Translations under genes and position numbers: made by a program
NCBI GenBank assembly: GCA_015257455.1
Contig: JABZKD010000005.1
Span: forward strand, 6,150 to 70,149
Reading direction: 5' to 3'
DNA length: 64,000 nucleotides
Origin: Nanosynbacter sp.
GTDB taxonomy: Bacteria; Patescibacteriota; Saccharimonadia; Saccharimonadales; Saccharimonadaceae
Shown: piece after piece, positions 7,950-16,544 of the stretch
Layout of the letters: the number at the start of each line of letters is the position of its first letter
Position numbering within the stretch: position 1 is the stretch's first letter
The notes under the pieces: generated by a model
Database searches by the model: none
Told to the model about the DNA's origin: nothing
What the model saw: the letters and a program-made list of their open reading frames with translations, nothing else

Positions 7950-9662
7950 TTAATTTGGTTTAGCGCGATAAGTGAAGTAGCCAGGAGAACCTGGTCGATC
8001 AATTTTAAGACCGCCAAGATGAGACCATAAAAATGATAATCCTCGACTACCATTTCCACCTTCAATAGCCTTCAAATTATAGAAAATATCAATATTTGCA
8101 CTATTGTCATTTGCTTCATTTTCGACAGCCTTTTGAGTCTCAAAATCAGCTGAAGCATAAATCTTTTTAAGCGTATAATTCGGATTATCATTGTAAAACA
8201 TGCCACGGAATTTAACAACATTTTTCGTATTAAAACTACTTAAATCCAAACTTTCAATACTACTCATGTTCGCAAACATGCCATTCATATCAGTAACATT
8301 TTCCGTGTTAAATGAACCAATATTAAGACTAGTCAATGCGGCCATATCTGAAAACATGCTAGACATATCAGTTACGTTAGCGGTATTAAAACTTGAAAGA
8401 TCAAGGGAGGTGAGGTAACGCATATTAGAGAACATATTATTCATGTTTGTTACATTGGAGGTATCGAAATTAGAAAGATTTAAGGAAGTGAAACCTAATG
8501 AATAATGGAACATATTACTCATATCCATTACATTGGAGGTATCGAAATTTGAGAGATTAAGAGAGGTGAGACTATACAAATAAGTGAACATACTATTCAT
8601 ATTCGTTACTTTAGAAGTATCGAAATTAGAAACATTGAGAGAGCTGAGCCGAAACATGGTAGAGAACATACTACTCATATTCATCACTTTAGAAGTATCG
8701 AAGTTAGAAAGATCAAGAGAGGTGAGATTGACTGAAGAAGAGAACATACCATTCATATTCGTTACTTTAGAAGTATCGAAATTAGAAAGATCAAGGGAAG
8801 TGAGGCTACGCATACCAGAAAACATAGACCCGCTGTCCTCATTTAGATAAACTTTTTCCGGCTCAGTATAATAATAGGCAGTTCTATTAGTCGGATCTAA
8901 CCACATTTTAATTTCGTAGTCTGAATCATCATTTTCAACATTTACAGTGTTTATAGTTGCAATTGGGGCAGTAGAGTTTTTCTTAAAATATTCAATCTTA
9001 TCTGTAGCGGTTTCTAGCGATTTTAATCTATTGTTAAAGCTATATCCATTCATCATTTTAGCGATTGGGTCATATCGATTAGTTAGGATAGAAAAGATTA
9101 GTTTGTTTTTATAATTACCACTCTCTAAGTTGTTTCCTAGTTTCACGCCAATACTCAGATGGTTCGATTCACTGCCATTAGTCTTCTCTGCTGTTTGCAA
9201 AATTTGCGCTGGTCTAGATAATGCTGGGATTGGTGAATAATCTGTTGAAGTACCGAACTTATAGCCCCAAGTATTACTCGAAAAGCTATTTAGTGCGCTA
9301 GGAGCTGAGATCGAATCAATCTTGGCATTAGTGCTTGAACCCGCATTAGTCAAAGCATTCTCGTCGGTTTCCGAATTAAGAGTCACAATATACCCTGTCC
9401 GGTTATTAGTATTCACTATCAGTGATAATGAGACTTCCTTGGTTTGATTCGCAGAATTAAGAATTTCATTACCGTTTACGGAAACAGCAGAATTATCTAC
9501 TGTAGCCGACAAAGTCGGCACAAATAGAGCCGAAGTATTTTGGAAGATGACCAAATTAGAAAAAGAGACTAAGGCTAAAAATAATCCGAGAACTTTTAAT
9601 TCCCATCTAAACCACCCCCCCCCCGCGTGGGGGTTTGTATTATGCGATTTTTGGCTTTGCAT
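7950..9662 (-). CDS. DUF285/BspA-like repeat surface protein A with 5' poly-G tract
   Basis: Predicted secreted protein of 570 residues. After a short head comes a hydrophobic segment (VLGLFLALVSFSNLVIF, about 25-41), then a beta-rich region of about 200 residues (SLIVNTNNRTGY, IGVKLGNNLESGNY). Next are eight repeats of about 25 residues of the type LTSLDLSNFDTSKVTNMNGM (DUF285, PF03382) and a short end (SPGYFTYRAKPN). These leucine-rich-like repeats are common on surface proteins of host-associated bacteria. Codons 13-17 carry ten consecutive G (9615-9624 as C on the plus strand), so one-base slippage would switch the gene off. A TATGG/TAAAAT extended -10 (9670-9679) lies seven bases before the ATG with no ribosome binding site. 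It is a paralogue of the upstream gene. Confidence 0.85.
   Translation of the reverse strand: MQSQKSHNTNPHAGGGWFRWELKVLGLFLALVSFSNLVIFQNTSALFVPTLSATVDNSAVSVNGNEILNSANQTKEVSLSLIVNTNNRTGYIVTLNSETDENALTNAGSSTNAKIDSISAPSALNSFSSNTWGYKFGTSTDYSPIPALSRPAQILQTAEKTNGSESNHLSIGVKLGNNLESGNYKNKLIFSILTNRYDPIAKMMNGYSFNNRLKSLETATDKIEYFKKNSTAPIATINTVNVENDDSDYEIKMWLDPTNRTAYYYTEPEKVYLNEDSGSMFSGMRSLTSLDLSNFDTSKVTNMNGMFSSSVNLTSLDLSNFDTSKVMNMSSMFSTMFRLSSLNVSNFDTSKVTNMNSMFTYLYSLTSLNLSNFDTSNVMDMSNMFHYSLGFTSLNLSNFDTSNVTNMNNMFSNMRYLTSLDLSSFNTANVTDMSSMFSDMAALTSLNIGSFNTENVTDMNGMFANMSSIESLDLSSFNTKNVVKFRGMFYNDNPNYTLKKIYASADFETQKAVENEANDNSANIDIFYNLKAIEGGNGSRGLSFLWSHLGGLKIDRPGSPGYFTYRAKPN
9615..9624 (-). repeat. G10 homopolymer inside the start of surface protein A
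   Basis: Ten G on the coding strand within codons 13-16, 38 bases after the A of the ATG. A CCCCC / GGGGG inverted repeat with an ACGC loop touches the tract. A change of one base shifts the reading frame before the hydrophobic export segment, as expected of a phase-variable contingency tract. Confidence 0.7.
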
Positions 9663-9737
9663 ATGTATTATTTTACCATAAACGCAATGAAAATTTTATG
9701 GTCTTGGAGTCAGATTTTATCGGATGCAATAAATATT

Positions 9738-11519
9738 TTATGGTTTTCGAGTGAAGTAGCCGGGACGACCATTGACTGGGTCATCGATGCGGAGCCAGGT
9801 TTTGTCGGCGGTCGATGGATCTGGAAGGAAGGAACCTTCGCCACCACGGAGAGTGGTGCGCCCATTAAATAATTTTTGGAAAGTTGCACCAGAAGATAAA
9901 TCAAAATCATGTTTTATATAAATATGTTCGAGTTTTTCCGTAGCCGCACTACTGTCCTCATTACTAAACATCTCATTAAAATTAGTCACCTTAGAGGTGT
10001 CAAAATTAGAAATGTCTAGACTTCTAAGTTTCTTGGTTTTATTAAACATGCCGGACATATTTGTAACGTTACTAGTATTAAAGCTTGAAAGATTTAACTC
10101 TTCAATGTTGGACATACGACTAAACATACTACTCATATCTTTAACCTTTGAGGTGTCAAAATTGGATAAATCTAAACTCTCAATCGCAGAATAATAGAAC
10201 ATATTCTGCATATGAGTAACTTTCTGCGTATTAAAATGACGAATATCTAAGCTTTTTAGAGAATGAGTATTTTGGAACATATTACCCATAAACCAAACAT
10301 TGCTAGTATTGAAGCTCGAGATATTAAGTTCATTCAATGAGTAAGCCTCCATAAACATGGCATTCATATAGATAACATTTCGAGTATCAAAGGAAGAAAG
10401 ATCGAGTTTTTTAATCCATGTCTTAAAGAAAAGCCTACCCATATCGGTAACATTGCTGGTATTAAACCGTGAAAAATCAATCGACTTAACCTCATACATA
10501 TTTGCAAACATAAAATTCATATTAGTAACTTTACTTGAATCGAATGGTTTAAGATCGAGATTCTCAACACCAAAATAACTAAACATATTTTTACAGTCTG
10601 GGTTCAAATAGAGCTTTTCAGCTTCGGAATAGTAATATACGGTTTGCGTGTCCTTATCGAGCCAAGCTAACACCGCACGATCGGAAGTTTCATCGATTTC
10701 TAAATGTACTACCGTAGCTCCTTCCGGTGGGGCAACCGTGCTATGCTCAAATTTTTTAATATCATTCACGACCGTAAGAGGTGCGGAGAGGAGTGAAAAT
10801 ATTTTAGTTTTAAATTCCGTACCTGTAATTAGATTAGCTTCCGTCGGATACTCATTAGTAACCGTGGAAAAAATCACTTTGTTTTGATAGGTGCCGGTAG
10901 GGAGATTATTTCCTAACTTGATGCCGATGGCAAAACATATATTATCACCAATTACGTCATCCCCTCTACTGATGCCAGCACGTGTGTCATGTACCGAACC
11001 GCTAACTAAATCAAGTGGATCCCATTCTTCTGGCTCTCTTTCAGGATACTCCATTTCACAATCAAGACTACCAGCAAAAGTATTTTCCGCAAAATCGGCT
11101 AAATGTTCAACCCCTACCCCGCTAGAAATCATATTAATAGAAGAAGTATTAGAAGAATCATGGATGTCGGTAAAGGCGGTTTTCTCCACATCAACATAAG
11201 TACCTGTACCGGTAGGGTTATTAGTTTTTACGTTAAGATACATTGGCAAAGTTACGGCATGATTTGGCTTACTTAAAATATCGCTACTATGTAGCTCGAT
11301 ATTCGAGGCAGATAACAAAGAAACCGACAGCGAAGGTGTCGGTTTCAGGGCATAAGATGATTGTACTTCAAAGAATAAATTGGATAATACCAGTGAAAAA
11401 ATAAGTATCGTGATTTTGAAGAAAGTATCTTGGGAGAGAAAAAGTTTTTCAAAACTGTTAACGAGGAACGAAAGGACTCGGACCCCGGTGATACTTAATT
11501 TTTTCACACATGTAATCAT
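9738..11519 (-). CDS. DUF285/BspA-like repeat surface protein B
   Basis: Predicted secreted protein of 593 residues and a paralogue of protein A directly downstream. The N-terminal hydrophobic segment (FFKITILIFSLVLSNLFF, about 33-50) ends near SYALKP. A beta-rich region follows with the same landmarks as A (LNVKTNNPTGT, IGIKLGNNLPTGTYQNKVIF). Eight DUF285 repeats follow, more diverged from each other than those in A, then the shared ending DDPVNGRPGYFTRKP. The start is uncertain: ATG 11519 has no clear ribosome binding site, and a GTG a few codons later is possible. No G-tract is present. A role in adhesion or host contact is inferred from the family. Confidence 0.8.
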   Translation of the reverse strand: MITCVKKLSITGVRVLSFLVNSFEKLFLSQDTFFKITILIFSLVLSNLFFEVQSSYALKPTPSLSVSLLSASNIELHSSDILSKPNHAVTLPMYLNVKTNNPTGTGTYVDVEKTAFTDIHDSSNTSSINMISSGVGVEHLADFAENTFAGSLDCEMEYPEREPEEWDPLDLVSGSVHDTRAGISRGDDVIGDNICFAIGIKLGNNLPTGTYQNKVIFSTVTNEYPTEANLITGTEFKTKIFSLLSAPLTVVNDIKKFEHSTVAPPEGATVVHLEIDETSDRAVLAWLDKDTQTVYYYSEAEKLYLNPDCKNMFSYFGVENLDLKPFDSSKVTNMNFMFANMYEVKSIDFSRFNTSNVTDMGRLFFKTWIKKLDLSSFDTRNVIYMNAMFMEAYSLNELNISSFNTSNVWFMGNMFQNTHSLKSLDIRHFNTQKVTHMQNMFYYSAIESLDLSNFDTSKVKDMSSMFSRMSNIEELNLSSFNTSNVTNMSGMFNKTKKLRSLDISNFDTSKVTNFNEMFSNEDSSAATEKLEHIYIKHDFDLSSGATFQKLFNGRTTLRGGEGSFLPDPSTADKTWLRIDDPVNGRPGYFTRKP

Positions 11520-11725
11520 AACATAAGTTTAATAGTTTATGCAATTGTTTTATTTACAACAACTACATCTTCTACTTTTTCTCTCCTTCTTTACCCTTAG
11601 TATAGCATAAACGTTTTAAAAATACAGGTTAAATTCAGATTATGAGTGGTGGAATTTGTAAGATGAATTTTGTAAGATTGTGGGTATATTTTAGAACTCA
11701 ACACAACTCTTGAGGCTAGCCGATT

Positions 11726-11753
11726 TTGCTTTTTACCGAGTTAGTGATAGAAT
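11726..11753 (+). promoter_or_regulatory. Promoter of tRNA-Arg
   Basis: TTGCTT (11726-11731) and TAGAAT (11748-11753) are separated by 16 bases, 11 bases before the tRNA. The rest of the 245-base gap from 11520 to 11764 shows nothing convincing. Confidence 0.5.
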
Positions 11754-11764
11754 AAAAATAACTT

Positions 11765-11841
11765 GGCGCCATAGCTCAGCTGGATAGAGCAGGAGACTTC
11801 TAAGCTCAAGGTCATAGGTTCGAACCCTATTGGCGCTACCA
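11765..11841 (+). tRNA. tRNA-Arg (anticodon TCT)
   Basis: A 77-base cloverleaf: acceptor GGCGCCA / TGGCGCT (G1-U72 wobble), D arm GCTC/GAGC, anticodon loop CTTCTAA with TCT, T arm ATAGG/CCTAT with TTCGAAC, and encoded CCA. The anticodon stem is weak: only the three central pairs form, with G27-A43 and A31-G39 mismatched. The last six bases overlap the stop and final Trp codon of the convergent phosphoesterase gene. Confidence 0.92.
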
Positions 11842-12786
11842 ATTTTTATAAGTATGTTTGACGTACGGCTTGCGAGCGTACGTTTTTTTATCGGAAATTT
11901 CGAGATAGGTGAGATAAGTGGGATAAAAAACATTGAGCTTTTCAAGCAAACCAAGGTGAGCATGAAAAGTAGTGACCGGCCCAACTACGATTAGTTTATC
12001 ATCATAAGTTTTCAAAGTGTGACGACATGCGCCCGAAAAAAGCTTCTTGGTAGGAGAAATAATTCCCTTTTGATTATGCCAAAATTCATCAAGCACGGGC
12101 GGGACAATGCCATTATGCATATGTCCAGATAAAATATAATCAAAAGGCTGCAAAAGAAATTCTATATCTGGGGTCTGGAGATAAGTCGGAGCATGAATGA
12201 GAGCGAATTTCAATTTATCAGCAGGTGGCTCGGGAAGATTCGCCAGAGTTTTCGTAAGATCTTCGAGTTGCGCTTCGGCGTTTTCTGCAAAATTTACCCC
12301 ATCTTCGGTGTAGTAAGACTTTTTCTGAGTGTAACCAAAACAATAAATATCACCATCTTGGTAGATTTCATCATCGAGCAAAACTAGATTTGGCACCTGA
12401 CGAAGAGATTTAAGGAATTCTTTATCGCGCACGATATGCCAGCCTTTTTTATTTTCAGGTATACGGTAAAAGTCATGATTACCGAGGCTGACAATCATTT
12501 TGCGAACAGAAGAAATAGCCGTGAGATTTTGCAAGAAGCCAAGAAAACGCTCGCGTTCACCGAGAGAATCTACACACTCTAATGTATCAATTAAATCCCC
12601 AGGAATAAAAATATAATCAGGACGAGCAAGCTCAAATTGTTTGATAATGGCGCGGAGTTTAAGATTTTTCACTAGGCGCGAAAAATGGATATCGGAAATC
12701 ACCGCGATTTTCAGAGACTTGGATTGACCGGAAAAAAGCGGTGTTTTGCGATAAAGTTTGTAGGTAGTTTCTTGAAAAATTTTCAC
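11836..12786 (-). CDS. Calcineurin-like metallophosphoesterase
   Basis: Binuclear metal phosphoesterase of 316 residues. The five family blocks are visible: ISDIHFSR (D-x-H, about 30-37), GDLID, LGNHDF, ALIHAPTY and SGHMHNG. It resembles the YaeI/LpxG-like group of membrane-proximal phosphodiesterases, but the substrate cannot be named. It starts with GTG at 12786, nine bases after the methyltransferase stop, so the two genes are co-transcribed. Its last codons lie on the complement of the tRNA-Arg 3' end: the terminal Trp codon is the complement of the tRNA CCA. Confidence 0.85.
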   Translation of the reverse strand: MKIFQETTYKLYRKTPLFSGQSKSLKIAVISDIHFSRLVKNLKLRAIIKQFELARPDYIFIPGDLIDTLECVDSLGERERFLGFLQNLTAISSVRKMIVSLGNHDFYRIPENKKGWHIVRDKEFLKSLRQVPNLVLLDDEIYQDGDIYCFGYTQKKSYYTEDGVNFAENAEAQLEDLTKTLANLPEPPADKLKFALIHAPTYLQTPDIEFLLQPFDYILSGHMHNGIVPPVLDEFWHNQKGIISPTKKLFSGACRHTLKTYDDKLIVVGPVTTFHAHLGLLEKLNVFYPTYLTYLEISDKKTYARKPYVKHTYKNW

Positions 12787-12795
12787 TCGAAAGAA

Positions 12796-13656
12796 TTATT
12801 TAGTTTTAATCAAGCGATAGTAAATACTTGGAGCAAAACGCACAGAAGCCAGTGGGGCCTGAACGGCCTTTTCGAGCTTGATGAGAGCCTTGGTACCGAA
12901 GATTTTCTTCATGGTACGGCTGCGGAAATTCGAAACCGAGAGCACATCCATGATTTCAAAACCAGTTTTCTTAAAGAGGTCTTCGACGTAGGCTGGGTGA
13001 TAATTATAAAAACCGTCCTTATCGATTTCCTTCAGGTTCGATGGCTGCTTATCGAATGGATTGACGGAAGAGCGCTTAAACCAGTAGCGGAACATCTTTG
13101 GCAGAGTGCGCTTATTGGCAACTTCAATAACAGCCACACCACCCGGTTCAAGGATGCGGTTAAGTTCACGAAGAACTTGTTCGAGATTCTCAAAGTGATG
13201 AGTGGCACGGACCATGAGTAGGGCGGAAAATTCACCATCGGAAAATGGAGTTTTATAGATGTCACCTTGAACAGTATGAAGTTTATCACCAAATTCTTCC
13301 CTAGCCTGCTCGAGATTAAGTTTGGAATAATCAAACAAGGTAGCACGCTTGGCACGTGGCAAATATTCATTAGCTAGACGACCATAACCACCACAAATAT
13401 CGACGAAATTATCCATATTTTTCGGTAGTAGACGGCGGATCGCAGTGCGGTCGGCAAGATCTTCGTATTCACGTCCAGAATCTTCCCAGAAAACTTTCTT
13501 ATAATTATAACCATTATAATCAGAGATAACCTTGTGATCAGACTTGGTATTCTTGGTGTTTGCAGAAGCATCCTTGGTGGTAGCAGATTTTTTCATAGAA
13601 TTAGTATCCTTGGTAGATTTTGCAGTCTTTGCAGTCTTGTTTGATGTCTTATTCAT
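12796..13656 (-). CDS. Class I SAM-dependent methyltransferase with Lys/Thr/Ser-rich N-terminus
   Basis: Cytoplasmic methyltransferase of 286 residues. Motif I is VDICGGYGRLA (about 87-97), followed by an acidic end of the second strand (LFDYSKLN), VQGDIYKTPFSDGEFSAL and the post-motif LRELNRILEPGGVAVIEV, as in UbiE-like small-molecule methyltransferases. The first 45 residues are a low-complexity run of Lys, Thr, Ser and Asn that is not part of the fold. A TAAAAT box with ATGG before it (13664-13673, minus strand) is seven bases from the ATG, so the mRNA may be leaderless, although AGGA also sits in that gap. The substrate is unknown. Confidence 0.85.
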   Translation of the reverse strand: MNKTSNKTAKTAKSTKDTNSMKKSATTKDASANTKNTKSDHKVISDYNGYNYKKVFWEDSGREYEDLADRTAIRRLLPKNMDNFVDICGGYGRLANEYLPRAKRATLFDYSKLNLEQAREEFGDKLHTVQGDIYKTPFSDGEFSALLMVRATHHFENLEQVLRELNRILEPGGVAVIEVANKRTLPKMFRYWFKRSSVNPFDKQPSNLKEIDKDGFYNYHPAYVEDLFKKTGFEIMDVLSVSNFRSRTMKKIFGTKALIKLEKAVQAPLASVRFAPSIYYRLIKTK

Positions 13657-13676
13657 AGTTCCTATTTTACCATTTA

Positions 13677-15380
13677 TTATTTATCTTGTTTCTGATTTTG
13701 AGCTGAATTTTCTGATTCACCTTCCAGCTCGCTTGGCTTCTCAGGTTTTGGCAATATTTTAACATTCTTAAAAATCAGACTACTAAGTTTTTCGAAAATT
13801 GGCACAACTTCGGAAAGATTAAGCAGGTAACTCGATATTAAGTAAACCAGGCCAGCAAAAACAGAAATCAAAATAAATTTCGGAATGGTGCTAATAATGG
13901 AATTGTCGGTACTGCGCAATGGGAAGAGTTTGGTCATAAAATAAGCAGCGATGGCAGTGAAGAAACTGGCGATCAACATACGGAAAATTGCTAACCAAAA
14001 AGTCTTATCGAGCAGTTGGAATTTAGCACGAGCATTAAGGATGGTGAGAAGAATAACGATTTCAGCTAAGGCACCGATGGATTGCGCCCAGCCCAGGCCA
14101 TCCGGACCAAAACCGGTAATGGCAAAAATAACCGAAAGCGCCATAGTAAAACCAACGGCAAAAATACTGACCACGAACGGAGTTTTGGTATCCTGCCTGG
14201 CATAAAAACCACGCGAAGCAATATGAAAAATTGACTGAGCAAAGATCGCGACAACCAGCGAACCAAGCACACTAGCGATTACTGCGTTACCACCATTTTT
14301 AATAAAGCTAACGATGTAGCCACGGGCAAAAAAGGAGATAACGGAAACTGGTAAAGAAATCCAGATAATCATGCGCAAGGCGTGACGGAAAGTGCCATTA
14401 AATTCGGAGGAGTCTTCATTGACTTGCTCGGTGAGTTTCGGGAAGAAAGCCGTAGAAATGGCGACGCCGATAAGATTAACCGGCATTTGATGAAGGCTGT
14501 TAGCCTGCTGAAAGGCACGCAAAGTACCGGTACCCATACGAGAAGAAAGATTGGTGGCAAGAATAGAATAAACGTAATCAATTCCCTGGTCGAGTGAGCG
14601 GGCTGGGAGTAATTTCAGGACAGAGCGAAAACCATGATTTTTCCAATAAATTTTGAATTGATAATCAAAACCGAGACCGAAGAGGCCGATGAGACTGACG
14701 AAGATTTGCAACAAGGCACCGAAGACCACACCGAGTGCCACACCCATGATACCACCCTCGAAAATTTGTACACCAAAGAGATTAATACCATTAGTAAAAA
14801 CTGTGATGCCGATGAGAATACCGATATTATAGAGCGCCGGAGCGAGCGAATAAAAGACGAAACGTCCGACCGCTTGCTGAACGGAGTTCAAAACCGTGGC
14901 TATACTAAAGAGAAAAGGATTAATCGCGATCACACGCGTCATATTGATGGCGAGAATAGTGCCGGATTCATCGAGGCCCGGACCGACAATGTAGCGAATC
15001 AAAGGGTCCGCAAAAATCATAATAAAAATACTGGCGATAAGGGTAACGAGAGCCATGAGATTGAGAGTGGAAGTGGAAAGTTCCCAGGCAGATTTTTTAT
15101 TGCCGGAAGAAAGACGCTGATTAAAAACTGGGATAAAACTGACAGCGAGAGCACCAGAAGTAAGGATGAAGAACATAAAATCTGGAATGGTGAAAGCAGC
15201 AGTATAGGCATCCACACCAGTTGGATAAGTATCGAGATAGTAAGAATTGAGCAAGCGGTCACGGAAGATACCGAGCAGTGCGGAAATCAAAGTGGAGACG
15301 CTTAATAAAATAGCGGCATATTTGATACTAAGTTTACTGTTCGCCATAGCGACGACGGAGCGAAATTGAATTTTTTTCAT
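13677..15380 (-). CDS. murJ: Lipid II flippase MurJ (MviN family)
   Basis: Polytopic membrane protein of 567 residues that flips the peptidoglycan precursor lipid II to the outer face. Family landmarks are STLISALLGIFRDRLL near the N-terminus, the AAFTIPDFMFFILTSGALAVSFIPVF segment (read as AAFTIPDFMFF and GALAVSFIPVF), and FYARQDTKTPFVVS. About fourteen hydrophobic helices can be counted. A polar tail of about 30 residues rich in Glu, Ser and Gln ends the protein. ATG 15380 is used. A second Met at codon 12 is possible. TATAAT (15390-15395, minus strand) lies nine bases upstream. Confidence 0.92.
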   Translation of the reverse strand: MKKIQFRSVVAMANSKLSIKYAAILLSVSTLISALLGIFRDRLLNSYYLDTYPTGVDAYTAAFTIPDFMFFILTSGALAVSFIPVFNQRLSSGNKKSAWELSTSTLNLMALVTLIASIFIMIFADPLIRYIVGPGLDESGTILAINMTRVIAINPFLFSIATVLNSVQQAVGRFVFYSLAPALYNIGILIGITVFTNGINLFGVQIFEGGIMGVALGVVFGALLQIFVSLIGLFGLGFDYQFKIYWKNHGFRSVLKLLPARSLDQGIDYVYSILATNLSSRMGTGTLRAFQQANSLHQMPVNLIGVAISTAFFPKLTEQVNEDSSEFNGTFRHALRMIIWISLPVSVISFFARGYIVSFIKNGGNAVIASVLGSLVVAIFAQSIFHIASRGFYARQDTKTPFVVSIFAVGFTMALSVIFAITGFGPDGLGWAQSIGALAEIVILLTILNARAKFQLLDKTFWLAIFRMLIASFFTAIAAYFMTKLFPLRSTDNSIISTIPKFILISVFAGLVYLISSYLLNLSEVVPIFEKLSSLIFKNVKILPKPEKPSELEGESENSAQNQKQDK

Positions 15381-15427
15381 CTATAAATAATTATATCGTA
15401 TTTATGCTAAAAATGACGGGCGAAGAT

Positions 15428-15457
15428 AAAAAAATACAGCACCAGAGATGCTATATT
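15428..15457 (-). terminator. Terminator after HD-domain gene
   Basis: An 11-bp stem (15433-15443 with 15447-15457, two G-U pairs) and a three-base loop are followed on the minus strand by seven T. Confidence 0.75.
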
Positions 15458-15525
15458 TTATTACTAGACTCGGCGTTATGAACTATTCTTTAACAACACT
15501 CTAGTGGTAAATATTCGCGGATTAT

Positions 15526-16044
15526 CTAGGCGGTATGACGATAGGACTTTGCAGTTTCTCGTTCAGCCATTTTATTAATACGGCGATAACGCTTGGAGAG
15601 ACGTAGACTGAAAAATTCCGTAACAGCACAGATTTTGTCCGCGACTGTCACCACCCAAGCTTCACGAGATTTTGGTAAAACCTTGCCGAGTGGGAACATG
15701 TGAGATTCGATAATATTTTCTTCCTTAGCATTAATGTCGAAGTCGCGCTTGGCATTCGATGCGGCAATAATCGGATGGATATAGGCGTGGCCTTTCGGCA
15801 TGTCACCGATATTGTGCCAGTCGTAAAGAAAATAATCGTGCAAAAGTGCTCCCTTGACGAGAGACTTGTAGGAAAATTTCATCGGGAAAAAGCGGGCGAT
15901 TTTTACGCTCATAATAGCGACATGAACAGAATGATCGTAGGTCGTAAAACATCCGTGCTGGAAAAAAGTGCGTTCGATTTGCATATTTTCCGATTCAAGA
16001 ATTTTGCGACCATATCTATTAACTAGACGGTTTGTTTTACTCAT
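15526..16044 (-). CDS. HD-domain hydrolase
   Basis: Small protein of 172 residues with an HD-type metal phosphohydrolase pattern: H38 and H41 in YDHSVHVA, the HD doublet at 69-70 (ALLHDYFLYDW), histidines near 86-90 and 106 (HAYIH, ESHMFPLG), and an aspartate in VTVADKICA. Such proteins hydrolyse phosphate esters or nucleotides, but the substrate is not predictable. The C-terminus is very basic (RLSKRYRRINK). TATGG/TAAAAT (16052-16061, minus strand) is seven bases upstream of the ATG with no ribosome binding site, a clear example of the leaderless arrangement seen across this window. Confidence 0.8.
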   Translation of the reverse strand: MSKTNRLVNRYGRKILESENMQIERTFFQHGCFTTYDHSVHVAIMSVKIARFFPMKFSYKSLVKGALLHDYFLYDWHNIGDMPKGHAYIHPIIAASNAKRDFDINAKEENIIESHMFPLGKVLPKSREAWVVTVADKICAVTEFFSLRLSKRYRRINKMAERETAKSYRHTA

Positions 16045-16099
16045 TTAATTTATTTTACCATAAATTGGATGATTTTGAAAGCGTTTTGTACTCCTCTTT

Positions 16100-16432
16100 T
16101 TATGATTTAATTTCAAAAATAGAATACATTCCAAATAAGTATTTAGAGATTTCATCATCCGCATCGCTTGCGTTTTCTAAGGTTTCAATTTTTCTTGGGA
16201 TGGCCCCCAGATTATCGAAACCTTCTTCTCGATAATATTCAACCTCGTCCTCGACACCATGGTGCGAGTAAGTATTCATTAATAAATATTTTTGATTAGT
16301 CAACTGATTTTTGATAACCCAGAAGAATTCACTCTCCCCAAAAGAGCCTTCTTGCTCTACTAAATATCGACCTTCTGGCATTTGATATTTTGAGATAACC
16401 TCACTTAATTCGTTTTCAGTCATTTCCCACAT
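16100..16432 (-). CDS. Uncharacterised acidic protein
   Basis: I do not recognise this 110-residue protein. It is acidic, has no export signal or membrane helix, and alternates strands and helices (YLVEQEGSFGESEFFWVI, YREEGFDNLGAIPRKIE). A GGAG site seven bases before the ATG at 16432 supports that start over the Met three codons later. The surrounding DNA is AT-rich. It may be accessory. Confidence 0.6.
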   Translation of the reverse strand: MWEMTENELSEVISKYQMPEGRYLVEQEGSFGESEFFWVIKNQLTNQKYLLMNTYSHHGVEDEVEYYREEGFDNLGAIPRKIETLENASDADDEISKYLFGMYSIFEIKS

Positions 16433-16544
16433 TTCAATACTCCATTTACTTACAAGTTATATATTATATAGTACGTCCATCGTAAAATTACAAGTTACTA
16501 AACTTTATACGACTGATACCTAAGTTAATATCTCAAGTGCAATA

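Noticed and set aside
11733..11984. Minus-strand frame crossing tRNA-Arg
   Set aside because: The peptide is a translation of the tRNA complement, a common artefact.
14634..15305. Long open frame on the plus strand (223 codons)
   Set aside because: It lies opposite murJ, is rich in charged residues typical of antisense frames, and shows no family resemblance.
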